Source of the DNA: Microbacterium esteraromaticum
GTDB lineage: Bacteria > Actinomycetota > Actinomycetes > Actinomycetales > Microbacteriaceae
Direction: 5' to 3'
Assembly: GCF_017303215.1 (NCBI RefSeq)
Contig: NZ_JAEMWU010000001.1
Coordinates: 1-64,000, forward strand
Length of the DNA stretch: 64,000 nucleotides
Part shown: piece after piece, positions 16,714 to 28,883 of the stretch
Layout of the letters: each line of letters begins with the position of its first letter
Numbering within the stretch: position 1 is the first letter of the stretch
The notes under the pieces: generated by a model
Seen by the model: the letters and a program-made list of their open reading frames with translations, nothing else
Databases searched by the model: none
Told to the model about the DNA's origin: nothing
Translations under genes and position numbers: made by a program

Positions 16714-17865
16714 CGAACCGACGAACTCGGCGCCGGCGTCATCAAGCGCAGCACCCGCCTGGCCGACGGCCGCGAACTGTTCTACTTCGACGACCCCGGC
16801 ACCGCACTCGGCCCCGAACGCAGCGTCGATTCCCGCGCACTCGACGAGCGCCCCGAGACGGCCACCATGCGCCAGGACGTACTCACCGGCGACTGGATCA
16901 CGTTCGCCACCAAGCGGCAGAACCGCGTCATGATGCCCAGCGCCGACGCCGATCCCCTCGCACCGCAGACGGCGTCCAACCCGTCGGAGGTGCCCTCCCT
17001 CTACGACGTCGCGGTGTTCGAGAACCGCTCCCCCTCCTTCGGCCCCGCGCTCAACCGGGCCACCGGCGGTGTTCCCGCCGCGAGCAACCCGACCCGCGGA
17101 CTCGACGACCTCGCCGAGCTCGGCATCGGACGCACCCGCACCAGCATCGGCCGCTGCGAAGTCGTCTGCTTCAGCCCCGAGCACGAGGGGTCGTTCGGCA
17201 GCCAGTCCATCACCCGCGCACGCACGATCATCGAGGCGTGGGCCGACCGCACCGCCGCCCTCTCGGCACTGCCCGGCATCGAGCAGGTGTTCCCGTTCGA
17301 GAACCGGGGCGAGGCGATCGGCGTCACGCTCCCGCATCCGCACGGACAGATCTACTCGTATCCGTACGTCACGCCGCGCACGCAGCGGCTGCTCGACAGC
17401 ATCCACCGCACCGCTCCCGACCTGATGGGGCGCGTGCTCGACTTCGAACGCACCTCGGAGCGCGTGGTGCTGCAGGGCGAGCATTGGACCGCTTTCGTGC
17501 CGTTCGCCGCCCGATGGCCACTCGAGGTGCAGCTGATGCCGCACCGGCACGTTCCCGACTTCGCCGCGCTCAGCGACGAGGAGCGCGACGAGCTCGCGCC
17601 GATGTACCTGCGCCTGCTGCGCGGAGTGGATGCCCTCTACGAGACGCCGACGGCGTACATCGCCGCCTGGCACCAGGCGCCCGTGAACGTCGGCCGCGAC
17701 ACCGTGCGGATGCGGCTGGAACTGACCAGCCCGCGCCGCGCCGAGGACAAGCTGAAGTTCCTCGCAGGCTCGGAGGCCGCGATGGGTGCGTGGACGGCCG
17801 AGATCCTGCCCGAAGTCGCCGCCGACCGACTGCGCTCCGCGATCGCAGCGACCTCGACGCACTGA
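16687..17865 (+). CDS. galT: Galactose-1-phosphate uridylyltransferase
   Basis: 392 residues. Second Leloir enzyme, exchanging UMP between UDP-glucose and galactose 1-phosphate. GDWITFATKRQNR is near 68-80, NRATGGVPAASNP at 123-135 and CEVVCFSPEHEG near 157-168. The active-site HPHGQ is at 217-221, with His219 as the expected nucleophile. The GTG start at 16687 matches a leaderless promoter; ATG at 16693 is the alternative. A 62-bp repeat separates it from galK. galT, galK and galE run in one direction. Confidence 0.95.
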   Translation: MNMENSPELRTDELGAGVIKRSTRLADGRELFYFDDPGTALGPERSVDSRALDERPETATMRQDVLTGDWITFATKRQNRVMMPSADADPLAPQTASNPSEVPSLYDVAVFENRSPSFGPALNRATGGVPAASNPTRGLDDLAELGIGRTRTSIGRCEVVCFSPEHEGSFGSQSITRARTIIEAWADRTAALSALPGIEQVFPFENRGEAIGVTLPHPHGQIYSYPYVTPRTQRLLDSIHRTAPDLMGRVLDFERTSERVVLQGEHWTAFVPFAARWPLEVQLMPHRHVPDFAALSDEERDELAPMYLRLLRGVDALYETPTAYIAAWHQAPVNVGRDTVRMRLELTSPRRAEDKLKFLAGSEAAMGAWTAEILPEVAADRLRSAIAATSTH

Positions 17866-17888
17866 CCCCCGCCCCTCCCCACCCCTCC

Positions 17889-17950
17889 CACGAGGGGTCA
17901 CAAAACGTTGGGTCACCCCCACTCAACACGACACATTTTGACCCCTCGTG
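17889..17950. repeat. 62-bp palindromic repeat, copy 3 (CACGAGGGG family)
   Basis: Ends CACGAGGGGTCACAAA (left) and, reverse-complemented, CACGAGGGGTCAAAATGTG (right), 62 bp overall. It lies between galT and galK, so a galTK transcript would carry it as a hairpin. C-rich sequence precedes it and a partial copy of the end (CTCATGAGGGTG) follows near 17964. Confidence 0.8.
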
Positions 17951-18021
17951 AGGGTTGGGACGCCTCATGAGGGTGCGCCCCCCTCGCACACGGGGCAACC
18001 GAGAATCCGAACCGAGGCACC

Positions 18022-19215
18022 ATGACCCACACATCAACAGCACAAACCGCCGCCCGCGACCTGTTCACGGCCCTCGCCGGCACCGCACCTCAGGGCATCT
18101 GGTCGGCGCCCGGCCGGGTGAACCTCATCGGTGAGCACACCGACTACAACGAGGGCTTCGTGCTGCCGTTCGCGATCCAGCACCGCACCTACGCTGCGGC
18201 GAGCCCGCGCGAAGATGGCCGCATCCGGGTCGCCTCGACGTTCGCCGATGAGCCGGTCGAGGTGTCGCTCGACGACCTCGACCGTCTCTTCCCCACGCCT
18301 GCGGGAGAGGCGCCCGCCGTACCCGAATGGTCGGCCTACGTGCTCGGCGCGGCCTGGGCGATGCGGGCACTCGCACCCACGCCCGCCGAACACGGTGCCG
18401 ATATCGCGATCGCGTCCGACGTTCCGGTCGGTGCCGGGCTGTCGTCGTCCGCCGCGATCGAAGGGGCCGTGGCATCCGCGCTCGACGAGCTCTGGCAACT
18501 CAACCTCGACCCGGTGACGCTCGCTCAGGTCGGACGCCGCGCCGAGAACGAGGCGGTCGGCGCGCCCACCGGCATCATGGACCAGATGGCGTCGATGCTC
18601 GGCCTGCCCGATGCCGCAACCTTCCTCGACTGCCGGACGTTCGAAACCCGCTCGGTGCCCACCGGGTTCACCGCTGAGCACCTCGAACTGCTCGTGATCG
18701 ACACGCAGGTCAAGCACTCGCACTCGACCGGCGGGTACCGCGAACGCCGGGCATCGTGCGAGCAGGGCGCCGAGCTGCTCGGCATCCGCTCGCTGCGCGA
18801 CGCCGGCGTCGAAGACCTGCCCCGCGCCGCCGATCTGATGGACGACGTGACGTTCCGCCGGGTGCGCCACGTGATCACCGAGAACCAGCGCGTGCTCGAC
18901 ACGGTTGACGCCCTCGCCGCGCAGGGACCGCGCGCGATCGGTGACCTGCTCGTCGCGTCGCACGCATCGATGCGCGACGACTTCGAGATCTCGGTGCCCG
19001 AGCTCGACCTGGCCGTCGAGACGGCGCTCGCGCACGGCGCGATCGGCGCGCGCATGACCGGCGGCGGTTTCGGCGGGGCGGCGATCGCCCTGATCGAGCA
19101 TGCGTCGGTCGCGTCGGTGTCGGATGCTGTCGCGCGGGCGTTCTCGGATGCCGGCTTCGCCACCCCGCACATCTTCACCGTGCAACCGTCGGGCGGCCCG
19201 CGGCGGGACGCCTGA
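18022..19215 (+). CDS. galK: Galactokinase
   Basis: 397-residue GHMP-family kinase phosphorylating alpha-D-galactose with ATP. The galactokinase signature around GRVNLIGEHTDYN lies at 29-44, the ATP loop GAGLSSSAA at 137-145, and the C-terminal GHMP motif MTGGGFGGAAI near 350. Length is normal for the family. It is second in the gal cluster, 156 bp behind galT; the gap contains a 62-bp palindrome that could partly uncouple its expression from galT. Confidence 0.95.
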   Translation: MTHTSTAQTAARDLFTALAGTAPQGIWSAPGRVNLIGEHTDYNEGFVLPFAIQHRTYAAASPREDGRIRVASTFADEPVEVSLDDLDRLFPTPAGEAPAVPEWSAYVLGAAWAMRALAPTPAEHGADIAIASDVPVGAGLSSSAAIEGAVASALDELWQLNLDPVTLAQVGRRAENEAVGAPTGIMDQMASMLGLPDAATFLDCRTFETRSVPTGFTAEHLELLVIDTQVKHSHSTGGYRERRASCEQGAELLGIRSLRDAGVEDLPRAADLMDDVTFRRVRHVITENQRVLDTVDALAAQGPRAIGDLLVASHASMRDDFEISVPELDLAVETALAHGAIGARMTGGGFGGAAIALIEHASVASVSDAVARAFSDAGFATPHIFTVQPSGGPRRDA

Positions 19216-19377
19216 ACAGCCTGGGGCTCCGGTAGCTCCAGGCGCCCCGGGCAAGTCGCACACTTGGCCGCAATGCGCCACCGCGAGGCGACCAGGTGAC
19301 ACACATGTCCGGGCAGGCAGCCGCAGAACCCGACCTGACACAATGACACTGCGCATCCGCGCGAGGGAAGGAACATC

Positions 19378-20355
<978 letters not shown>

Positions 20356-20363
20356 TCGGCGAC

Positions 20364-20470
20364 ATCACTCCGGTCGCAGTTTCTCCCGGGTCGTCGGGGA
20401 GGCAGATCACTCCGGTCGCAGTTTCTCCCGCTTCCCGGCGTCGGATGCGGGAGGAAGTGCGACCGGAACG
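20364..20470. repeat. GGTCGCA repeat cluster
   Basis: ATCACTCCGGTCGCAGTTTCTCCCG (25 bp, described by ends ATCACTCC and TTCTCCCG) occurs identically at 20364-20388 and 20406-20430. An inverted, slightly diverged copy (CGGGAGGAAGTGCGACCGGAA) lies at about 20448-20468. The block fills most of the gap between convergent galE and the aldehyde dehydrogenase gene. A related palindrome is at 50614-50674. Confidence 0.7.
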
Positions 20471-20496
20471 CCGATTCGCCAGCCGAGAGCCAGCGC

Positions 20497-21930
20497 TCAG
20501 TCCCAGGCAGACATGACGTGCTTGATGCGCGTGTAGTCGTCGAAGCCGTACTGCGAGAGGTCCTTGCCGTACCCGGAGTGCTTGAATCCGCCGTGCGGCA
20601 TGTCTGAAACGAACGGGATGTGGGTGTTCACCCACACGCAGCCGAAGTCGAGATCGCGGGTGAAGCGCATCGCGCGGTTGTGGTCGCGGGTGAAGACGGA
20701 TGCCGCCAGCGCATAACGCACGCCGTTGGCCATGCCCAAGGCCTCGTCATCATCCGAGAACGACTGCACGGTGAGCACCGGACCGAAGATCTCATCCTGC
20801 ACGGCCTCGTCGTCCTGACGCATGCCCGACACGATCGTGGGTGCGAAGAAGTAGCCCTGCTCGCCGACCCGCGTGCCTCCGGTCTCGACCTTCGCGTGGG
20901 CCGGCAGCCGGTCGACGAAGCCCTGCACCTGCGCGAGCTGGGCAGCGCTGGAGAGGGGACCGTAGAACACGCCCTCCTCGCGCGGCCCACCGGTGCGGGC
21001 GTGCGTCTGCGTGCGGGCGACCAGCGCGCGAACAAGTTCGTCGTGCACCGATGCGTGGACGATCACCCGGGTCGCCGCGGTGCAGTCCTGACCGGCGTTG
21101 AAGAAGGCGCCCGACACGATGGCATCCACCGCCTTGTCGATCGACGCGTCGTCGAAGACGACGGCGGGCGCCTTGCCTCCGAGCTCGAGGTGCACGCGTT
21201 TGAGATCGGATGCCGCAGACTCGGCCACGGCCATGCCAGCCCGCACCGATCCGGTGATCGCGACCATCTGCGCACTCGGGTGCGCGATCAGCGCTGCCCC
21301 GGTCTCACGCCCACCCAGCACCACGTTCAACGCGCCCGCGGGGGTGTGCTCGGCGACGATCTCGGCGAGCAGCAGCGTGGACTGCGGCGTGGACTCGGCG
21401 GGCTTGAGTACGACGGTGTTCCCGGCGGCGAGCGCGGGTGCGATCTTCCAGACCGCCATGTTGAGGGGGTAGTTCCAAGGGGTGACCTGGCCGATCACGC
21501 CGATCGGTTCGCGTCGCACGTACGAGGTGTGTCCGGCGAGGTATTCACCGGCCGCGCGCCCTTCGAGGCTGCGCGCCGCGCCGGCGAAGAACCGCAGCTG
21601 GTCGATCGACTGCTCGATCTCGTCGGCCACGAGGGTGGCGCGGGGCTTGCCGGTGTCTTGTGATTCGAGGTCGGCGAACTCCTCGGCGCGGGCGGCCATG
21701 GCATCCGCGATGCGGAACAGGGCGAGCTGGCGGTCTCCGGGGGTCGCGTCGCGCCACGCGGGGAAAGCCGCCGCGGCGGCGGCGTACGCGGCGTCGATGT
21801 CGGCGACACCCGAGAGCGGGATGCTGCCGTACACGCCTTCTGTGGCAGGGTCGATCAGGTCGAGCCGCTCGTCGGTGAGGGCTTCGCGGTACTCACCCGC
21901 GATGTGGTTGCGCAACGTCGTCGTAGCCAT
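20497..21930 (-). CDS. Aldehyde dehydrogenase, gamma-aminobutyraldehyde-type
   Basis: 477-residue NAD(P)-dependent aldehyde dehydrogenase most like gamma-aminobutyraldehyde dehydrogenase (PatD/PuuC-like), which oxidises the aldehyde from putrescine to GABA. GQVTPWNYPLNMAVWKIAPA is the typical ALDH stretch. The catalytic glutamate lies in HLELGGKAP and the catalytic cysteine in FFNAGQDCTAATR. It is divergent from an Lrp/AsnC regulator and an FAD amine-oxidase-like gene, which supports an amine-derived aldehyde. Other omega-aminoaldehydes are possible substrates. Confidence 0.85.
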   Translation of the reverse strand: MATTTLRNHIAGEYREALTDERLDLIDPATEGVYGSIPLSGVADIDAAYAAAAAAFPAWRDATPGDRQLALFRIADAMAARAEEFADLESQDTGKPRATLVADEIEQSIDQLRFFAGAARSLEGRAAGEYLAGHTSYVRREPIGVIGQVTPWNYPLNMAVWKIAPALAAGNTVVLKPAESTPQSTLLLAEIVAEHTPAGALNVVLGGRETGAALIAHPSAQMVAITGSVRAGMAVAESAASDLKRVHLELGGKAPAVVFDDASIDKAVDAIVSGAFFNAGQDCTAATRVIVHASVHDELVRALVARTQTHARTGGPREEGVFYGPLSSAAQLAQVQGFVDRLPAHAKVETGGTRVGEQGYFFAPTIVSGMRQDDEAVQDEIFGPVLTVQSFSDDDEALGMANGVRYALAASVFTRDHNRAMRFTRDLDFGCVWVNTHIPFVSDMPHGGFKHSGYGKDLSQYGFDDYTRIKHVMSAWD

Positions 21931-22030
21931 GTCGCCACTCTAACCAGGATCCCTACGGAATCGAAAGTATTCTGCGCCAGATCCTGCGAAATCAGTTGCG
22001 TTCTACCGTTTTGAGTGTCAGGATCGACAC

Positions 22031-22498
22031 GTGAGCGACAAGTCGAAAGCCCCCGTCCTCGACGATGTGTCAAAGCAGATCATCGAGCTGCTGCAGCAGG
22101 ACGGACGCCGACCGTATGCCGACATCGGCCGTGCGGTGGGACTCAGTGAGGCCGCCGTGCGCCAGCGCGTGCAGCGCCTCACCGATGCGGGCATCATGCA
22201 GATCGTCGCGGTGACCGACCCCCGACAGCTCGGCTTCTCTCGTATGGCGATGATCGGCATCCGCACGACCGGTGATCCGCGCGAGCTCGCCGACGCGGTC
22301 AAGGCGATCGACGAGATCGCCTACGTCGTGGTGACGCTCGGATCGTTCGACGTACTCGCCGAGGCGATCTGCGAATCGGATGAGCACCTGCTCGACCTGG
22401 TCTCATCGCGCGTGCGATCGATCCCCGGGGTGACGCACACCGAGAGCTTCCTCTACGCCGGCCTGCACAAGGACTTCTACAACTGGGGCACGCGCTGA
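22031..22498 (+). CDS. Lrp/AsnC-family transcriptional regulator
   Basis: 155 residues. An N-terminal helix-turn-helix (RRPYADIGRAVGLSEAAVRQ near 26-45) and a C-terminal RAM/ACT-like effector domain. It starts with GTG 22031 and is divergent from the aldehyde dehydrogenase, with about 100 bp between them. That gap contains AT-richer, partly palindromic sequence (GGAAT...ATTC, about 21957-21977) and a GTGTC/GACAC hairpin at 22016-22031. It probably senses an amine or amino acid and controls both directions. Confidence 0.9.
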   Translation: MSDKSKAPVLDDVSKQIIELLQQDGRRPYADIGRAVGLSEAAVRQRVQRLTDAGIMQIVAVTDPRQLGFSRMAMIGIRTTGDPRELADAVKAIDEIAYVVVTLGSFDVLAEAICESDEHLLDLVSSRVRSIPGVTHTESFLYAGLHKDFYNWGTR

Positions 22499-22544
22499 CG
22501 CCGACCCCCGCCCCTTCCCCGATATCCACAACGGAGTGAGAACT

Positions 22545-23942
22545 ATGGGAACCACCGTCTTCGAGAGGTTCCGGCCTGCCGAATCGCAGATCGATGCAGC
22601 ATTGCGCGACACCCGACACTCGACCTTCTGGCTCGATGATGTCGCCCGCCCCGAGCATCCGCCGTTGCGCACCGATGTGCGCGCCGATCTCGTCGTCGTG
22701 GGCGGCGGGTACGCTGGCCTGTGGACGGCGGTGCGCGCCAAGGAGCGCGACCCGCAGCGCTCTGTCGTGCTGCTGGAGGCGTCACGGATCGGCTGGGCCG
22801 CGTCGGGGCGCAACGGCGGGTTCTGCGAGGCGAGCCTGACGCACGGCTACGAGAACGGCATGAACCGCTGGCCCGACGAGATGGAGCAGCTCGAACGCCT
22901 GGGCCTTGAGAACCTCGACGGCATCGAGCAGACCGTGCAGCGCTACGGCATGGACGTCGACTGGGAGCGCACCGGCCAACTGGCGGTGGCCACCGAGCCG
23001 CACCAGATCGAGTGGATGCACGGCGAGGAGTTCCTCGACCAGGACGCCGTGCGCGCCGAGGTGCACTCCCCCACCTATCTCGCCGGCAACTGGGATCGGC
23101 GGGGCTGCGCGATGGTGCATCCGGCGAAGCTCGCCGTTGAACTCGCCCGCGTCGCGACCGAGCTGGGTGTGCAGATCTACGAGCACAGCCGGGTCACCGG
23201 GCTCTCGGGCAAGGGCACCCAGACGGTGACGGTCGACGGGGGCGGCACCGTCACCGCCGACCAGGTGGCACTCGCCACCAACGTCTTCCCGTCGCTGCTG
23301 GCACGCAACCGGCTCATGACGGTGCCGGTGTACGACTACGTGCTGATGACCGAGCCGCTCACCACCGACCAGCTCGGCGCAATCGAATGGCAGAACCGTC
23401 AGGGCCTGGCCGACTCCGCGAACCAGTTCCACTACTACCGACTCAGCGCCGACAACCGGATCCTGTTCGGCGGCTACGACGCGATCTACCACTTCGGCGG
23501 CAAGGTGCGCGCCGCCTACGAGGAGCGCCCCGAATCGCACCGACGACTCGCGTCGCACTTCTTCACGACGTTCCCGCAGCTGGAGGATGTGACCTTCACG
23601 CACCGCTGGGCGGGCGCGATCGACTCATGCAGTCGGTTCTGCGCGTTCTACGGTGTCGCGCGCGGCGGCCGTGTCGCGTACGCGACCGGCTTCACCGGCC
23701 TGGGCGTCGGGGCATCCCGCTTCGCGGCGGACGTGATGCTCGACAAGCTCGCCGGAGTCGAGAACGAGCGCACCCAGCTCGAGATGGTGCGCACGCGTCC
23801 GATCCCGTTCCCTCCCGAGCCGGCCGCCGCGATCGGAGTGAACATGGTGCGCCGTGCGATGGACCGCGCCGATCACAACGAGGGCAAGCGCAACCTGCTG
23901 CTGAAGACCCTCGACGCGATCGGGATGGGGTTCGACTCGTGA
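22545..23942 (+). CDS. FAD-dependent amine/amino-acid oxidoreductase (DAO family)
   Basis: 465 residues, D-amino-acid-oxidase-like flavoprotein in the PuuB/gamma-glutamylputrescine oxidase style. The FAD loop GGGYAGLW is at 53-60 and the RNGGF motif near 89-93 is typical of the group. The start at 22545 is preceded by GGAGTGAGAACT. Together with the divergent aldehyde dehydrogenase it would oxidise an amine to an aldehyde and then an acid. A cupin gene is coupled to its 3' end. No signal peptide; it likely acts in the cytosol. True substrate uncertain. Confidence 0.85.
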   Translation: MGTTVFERFRPAESQIDAALRDTRHSTFWLDDVARPEHPPLRTDVRADLVVVGGGYAGLWTAVRAKERDPQRSVVLLEASRIGWAASGRNGGFCEASLTHGYENGMNRWPDEMEQLERLGLENLDGIEQTVQRYGMDVDWERTGQLAVATEPHQIEWMHGEEFLDQDAVRAEVHSPTYLAGNWDRRGCAMVHPAKLAVELARVATELGVQIYEHSRVTGLSGKGTQTVTVDGGGTVTADQVALATNVFPSLLARNRLMTVPVYDYVLMTEPLTTDQLGAIEWQNRQGLADSANQFHYYRLSADNRILFGGYDAIYHFGGKVRAAYEERPESHRRLASHFFTTFPQLEDVTFTHRWAGAIDSCSRFCAFYGVARGGRVAYATGFTGLGVGASRFAADVMLDKLAGVENERTQLEMVRTRPIPFPPEPAAAIGVNMVRRAMDRADHNEGKRNLLLKTLDAIGMGFDS

Positions 23943-24292
23943 GTGCGGATGCGCTCACGCCGGGAACAGCGTCGGATGCCACGGGCCTGACCCTCGCACA
24001 TGAACCGCTCCCGGCCGCCGACGTGCGCCGCGGGGAACCGACAGCCGGCGCACAGGACCTCGGGACGTTCTCGGGCGTTGAGCTGGGCGTCTGGGAGATG
24101 AGCCCCGGTGTGGCCGCGGATACCGAGGAGGATGAGGTCTTCATCGTGCTGTCGGGGCGGGCGCGTGTCGACTTCGAGCATCCGTCACTACCGTCGATCA
24201 ACCTCGGCCCCGGTTCGGTCGTCCGCCTCACCGAGGGCATGCGCACCGTATGGACCGTCACCGAGACCCTGCGCAAGGTGTACCTGGTCTGA
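23939..24292 (+). CDS. Small cupin-domain protein
   Basis: 117 residues. The GTG start overlaps the stop of the FAD oxidoreductase as GTGA. The cupin barrel is visible as GVWEMSPGVAADTEEDEVFIVLSGRA, starting near residue 50, with the EVFIVLSG strand and a later LGPGSVVRL turn. The usual histidines of the first cupin motif are absent, being replaced by acidic residues (DTEEDE), so metal binding is uncertain. It probably assists or regulates the oxidoreductase, for instance by binding its substrate or product. Confidence 0.75.
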   Translation: MSADALTPGTASDATGLTLAHEPLPAADVRRGEPTAGAQDLGTFSGVELGVWEMSPGVAADTEEDEVFIVLSGRARVDFEHPSLPSINLGPGSVVRLTEGMRTVWTVTETLRKVYLV

Positions 24293-24301
24293 CGACGCGG
24301 T

Positions 24302-25864
24302 TCACCGCACCGGCAGCGTCAGCACCGCCAGGTGCAGCGCCGCGAGCGTCTCACCGTCGTCGAGGTCGGCGTCGAGCAGGTCCGAGATCAGCGTGAGCCG
24401 TTGGTAGAACACCGACCTCGACAGGTGCGACGACGCCGCTGCGGCCGTGCGACTGCCCGGGTGCGCGACCACGGCGCGCAGCACGCGCAGCAGGTCGCCG
24501 CCGTGCTGCTCATCGAACCGGATCAACGGCGCCAGCATCCGCTCACTGTGCTCCTGCAGGCGGTGATCGCCGCCGAGCTCGGTGACCAGGCGCGTCAGCG
24601 GCCGGTCATCGACGCGCCGCACCTCGGCAGGGCCGAGGCGCGCGGCCAGGAGCCGCGCCGGACGGACGGATGCCAACAGCTCGGCGACCGTCGACGCCGG
24701 TGTTCCGATCGCGAGCCCCGTCGAAAGCCCGGCCGCCGCGGCGAAGATCTGCGCCGACGACAGTTTCCTCCGAGACGAGACGAGCACCACACCATCGCCA
24801 TCGTGCACGGCGCCCATCGCCCGCGTATCAGCGCCCGCATTTCGGGCATCCGTCGCGGTGAGCGCCTCGACCAGACGCTGCACCTGCCCGGGCTGCGCCC
24901 GCGGCACCACCAGCACGCCGAGCGCACGCCCCACCACCGGCAGCCCCGCCGCCGCCATGCGCGCCGCCACATCCGCGTCGCCGCTGTGGCCGCCCCCCGC
25001 GATCGCCTGAACGAGATCCCGCGCCGGGAGCACCTCCCAGGCCGTAGGGCCGTCGGCGAGCCGGGCGAAGGCCAGCGCCGTCGCAGCCAGCTCGAGCACG
25101 GTCAGCGCCCCCGCCGGATGCTCCGCTCCGGGCAGCGCGACCAGCGCACCCCATCGCACGCCACGCGCCTGCACCGGCACCGTCAACAACTCCACGTCGC
25201 TGCGGGATCGGGCGGCCCACCCGGTGAGCACATCGGATGCCCGCACGTCGCGCACCTCGGCGGTGACCACCTCGCGCCCGGGCGTCTCGAGCACGATGGG
25301 CGCATCGAGCACGCGGGCCGTCTCGCGCACGACGACATCCGCGGGTGCGCCGCGCAGGCTCAGCCCGGTGAACAGCTCATGCAACCGCTGACGCTCCTGC
25401 AGCGCCTCCAGCTGCCCCGAGATGATCCGGCGATGCACCGCCTCGGTGACCGTCACGAACTTCACCACGCGTTCCAGGGCGATCAGCGCCAGACCCCGGG
25501 CGCGGCACGCGGCGATGAACGCCGGCGGTGCGACCGTGAAGCGTGTCCCGAGCTCGATCACGACCCCGGCGACGCCGGCCCCGGCCAGTCGGTCGGCCAG
25601 ATCGTGCAGCGCGGCATCCGCCCCCGCCCACCCCGCTGCCGTCGTCAGCAGCAGCTCGCCGCCGTCAAGAAGGTCGGCCACCTGGTCACTGTCAGAGACG
25701 TGCACCCAGCGCACACGGGCATCCAGCGCCTCGCCGCCGACCAGCACCTCGGGGGCGCCGCGCTGCAGCGCGTCCACACGGAGCACGTCGCGCACACGAG
25801 GGAGCGCATCCTCTTCCGGACGATCTGTCTGATCCGCGCCGATGTCCTGACGATCTGCACCCAC
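24302..25864 (-). CDS. PucR-family transcriptional regulator
   Basis: 520 residues. An N-terminal PucR ligand-sensing domain (about 20-140), a GGDEF-like middle region and a C-terminal PucR helix-turn-helix (HPGSRTAAAASSHLSRSVFY near 470-490). PucR proteins activate purine, amine or amino-acid catabolic genes. It is divergent from mmsA over a 100-bp gap with clear dyads at 25905-25931. The GTG at 25864 follows GGGAGA very closely, so a slightly different start is possible. Confidence 0.85.
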   Translation of the reverse strand: MGADRQDIGADQTDRPEEDALPRVRDVLRVDALQRGAPEVLVGGEALDARVRWVHVSDSDQVADLLDGGELLLTTAAGWAGADAALHDLADRLAGAGVAGVVIELGTRFTVAPPAFIAACRARGLALIALERVVKFVTVTEAVHRRIISGQLEALQERQRLHELFTGLSLRGAPADVVVRETARVLDAPIVLETPGREVVTAEVRDVRASDVLTGWAARSRSDVELLTVPVQARGVRWGALVALPGAEHPAGALTVLELAATALAFARLADGPTAWEVLPARDLVQAIAGGGHSGDADVAARMAAAGLPVVGRALGVLVVPRAQPGQVQRLVEALTATDARNAGADTRAMGAVHDGDGVVLVSSRRKLSSAQIFAAAAGLSTGLAIGTPASTVAELLASVRPARLLAARLGPAEVRRVDDRPLTRLVTELGGDHRLQEHSERMLAPLIRFDEQHGGDLLRVLRAVVAHPGSRTAAAASSHLSRSVFYQRLTLISDLLDADLDDGETLAALHLAVLTLPVR

Positions 25865-25904
25865 TCTCCCATCCTTGCCTCTGTCAGCATGGGGATCAAG
25901 CCAT

Positions 25905-25931
25905 TCGTACCGATTCGGTCATTCTGTACGA
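25905..25931. promoter_or_regulatory. Candidate PucR operator between pucR and mmsA
   Basis: A perfect 11-bp dyad ACCGATTCGGT (25909-25919) lies inside a TCGTAC (25905-25910)/GTACGA (25926-25931) pair. CATTC followed by GTAC also repeats directly at 25902 and 25920, 18 bp apart. The position between divergent genes suits a shared regulatory site. Confidence 0.45.
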
Positions 25932-25964
25932 CACATCCCCTGACTCTCGACGAGGAGCACATCT

Positions 25965-27449
<1,485 letters not shown>

Positions 27450-27468
27450 TCGCGAAAGAGACACCGAT

Positions 27469-28854
27469 ATGGCACAGTTCACCGACCGGCACGGCGTGCA
27501 GCATCCGCTCCCCGCACCCGAGGCCGAAGCGCAGGTACGCGCCGACGACCGCTCCCACGTGTTCCACTCGTGGAGCGCCCAGGCGATGATCGACCCGCTG
27601 CCGGTCGCCGCCGGCGAGGGATCGACGTTCTGGGACTACGCGGGCAACGCGTACCTCGACTTCTCCAGCCAGCTGGTCAACCTCAACCTCGGTCACCAGC
27701 ATCCCGATCTCGTCGCGTCGATCCAGCAGCAGGCCGGACGCCTCGCGACCATCCAGCCCGCCGTCGCCAACGACGTGCGCGGCGAGCTGGCCCGCCTCAT
27801 CAGCGAGGTCGCCCCGGACGGGTTCGAGAAGGTGTTCTTCACCAACGGCGGCGCCGAGGCGAACGAGTACGCCGTGCGCATGGCCCGCCAGGCCACGGGA
27901 CGCCGCAAGGTGCTCTCGATGTACCGCAGCTACCACGGCTCGACCTCGACCGCGATCTCGCTGACCGGCGACCCGCGCCGCTGGGCGAACGAAGTCAGCG
28001 ATGCCGGAGCCGTGCGCTTCTTCGGCCCCTACCTGTACCGCTCGCCGTTCCACTCGACCACCCTCGCCGAGGAGTCGCAGCGTGCGCTGGAGCACCTCGA
28101 GCAGACGATCGTGCTCGAGGGGCCCTCGACCATCGCGGCGATCATCATCGAGACGGTCGTGGGCACCAACGGTGTGCTCGTGCCGCCGCCCGGCTACCTG
28201 CAGGGCGTGCGCGAGCTGTGCGACCGGTACGGCATCGTGTACATCGCCGACGAAGTCATGGTCGGCTTCGGCCGCCTGGGTGAGTGGTTCGGCATCCACG
28301 CGTTCGACGCCCAGCCCGACCTGATCACCTTCGCCAAGGGCGTCAACTCGGGCTACGTGCCCCTCGGTGGAGTCGTCATCTCGGATGCCATCGCGGCGCA
28401 CTTCGACAAGACCGCCTTCCCCGGCGGGCTGACCTACTCGGGGCATCCGCTGGCCTGCGCCGCCGGTGTGGCGACGTTCGAGGTGTTCCGACGCGACGGC
28501 ATCCTCGAGCGGGTGCGTGACCTGGGCGAGCGCGTCGTCGAGCCAACGCTGCGCGCGTGGGTCGACGCCCACCCGAGCGTCGGCGAGGTGCGCGGTCGCG
28601 GCCTGTTCTGGGCCGTCGAGCTGGTGCGCGACAAGGAGACGCGCGAGCCGCTGGTGCCGTTCAACGCGGCGGGAGCGGATGCTGCGCCGATGGGCGCGTT
28701 CGCTGCGGCGGCGAAGAAGGGCGGCGTGTGGCCGTTCACGCACTTCAACCGCATGCACGTCGCCCCGCCGCTGGTGATCAGCGAGGACGACCTGGTGCGT
28801 GGCCTGGCCGTGCTCGACGACGCCCTCTCGGTCGCCGACGAGTACACCGCCTGA
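27469..28854 (+). CDS. Class III aminotransferase (omega-amino acid/beta-alanine type)
   Basis: 461-residue PLP-dependent aminotransferase, fold type I class III. TNGGAEANEYAVRMAR is near 125-140, YIADEVMVGFGRLG holds the PLP aspartate, and the Lys of FAKGVNSGYVPLGG forms the Schiff base. It is most like beta-alanine or omega-amino acid:pyruvate transaminases. Sitting 19 bp behind mmsA, it likely makes malonate semialdehyde from beta-alanine, a product of spermidine or diaminopropane breakdown. ATG 27469 was chosen; the upstream frame overlaps mmsA. Confidence 0.88.
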   Translation: MAQFTDRHGVQHPLPAPEAEAQVRADDRSHVFHSWSAQAMIDPLPVAAGEGSTFWDYAGNAYLDFSSQLVNLNLGHQHPDLVASIQQQAGRLATIQPAVANDVRGELARLISEVAPDGFEKVFFTNGGAEANEYAVRMARQATGRRKVLSMYRSYHGSTSTAISLTGDPRRWANEVSDAGAVRFFGPYLYRSPFHSTTLAEESQRALEHLEQTIVLEGPSTIAAIIIETVVGTNGVLVPPPGYLQGVRELCDRYGIVYIADEVMVGFGRLGEWFGIHAFDAQPDLITFAKGVNSGYVPLGGVVISDAIAAHFDKTAFPGGLTYSGHPLACAAGVATFEVFRRDGILERVRDLGERVVEPTLRAWVDAHPSVGEVRGRGLFWAVELVRDKETREPLVPFNAAGADAAPMGAFAAAAKKGGVWPFTHFNRMHVAPPLVISEDDLVRGLAVLDDALSVADEYTA

Positions 28855-28883
28855 CACCCACCCGGCACCTCCTCAGCACCTCC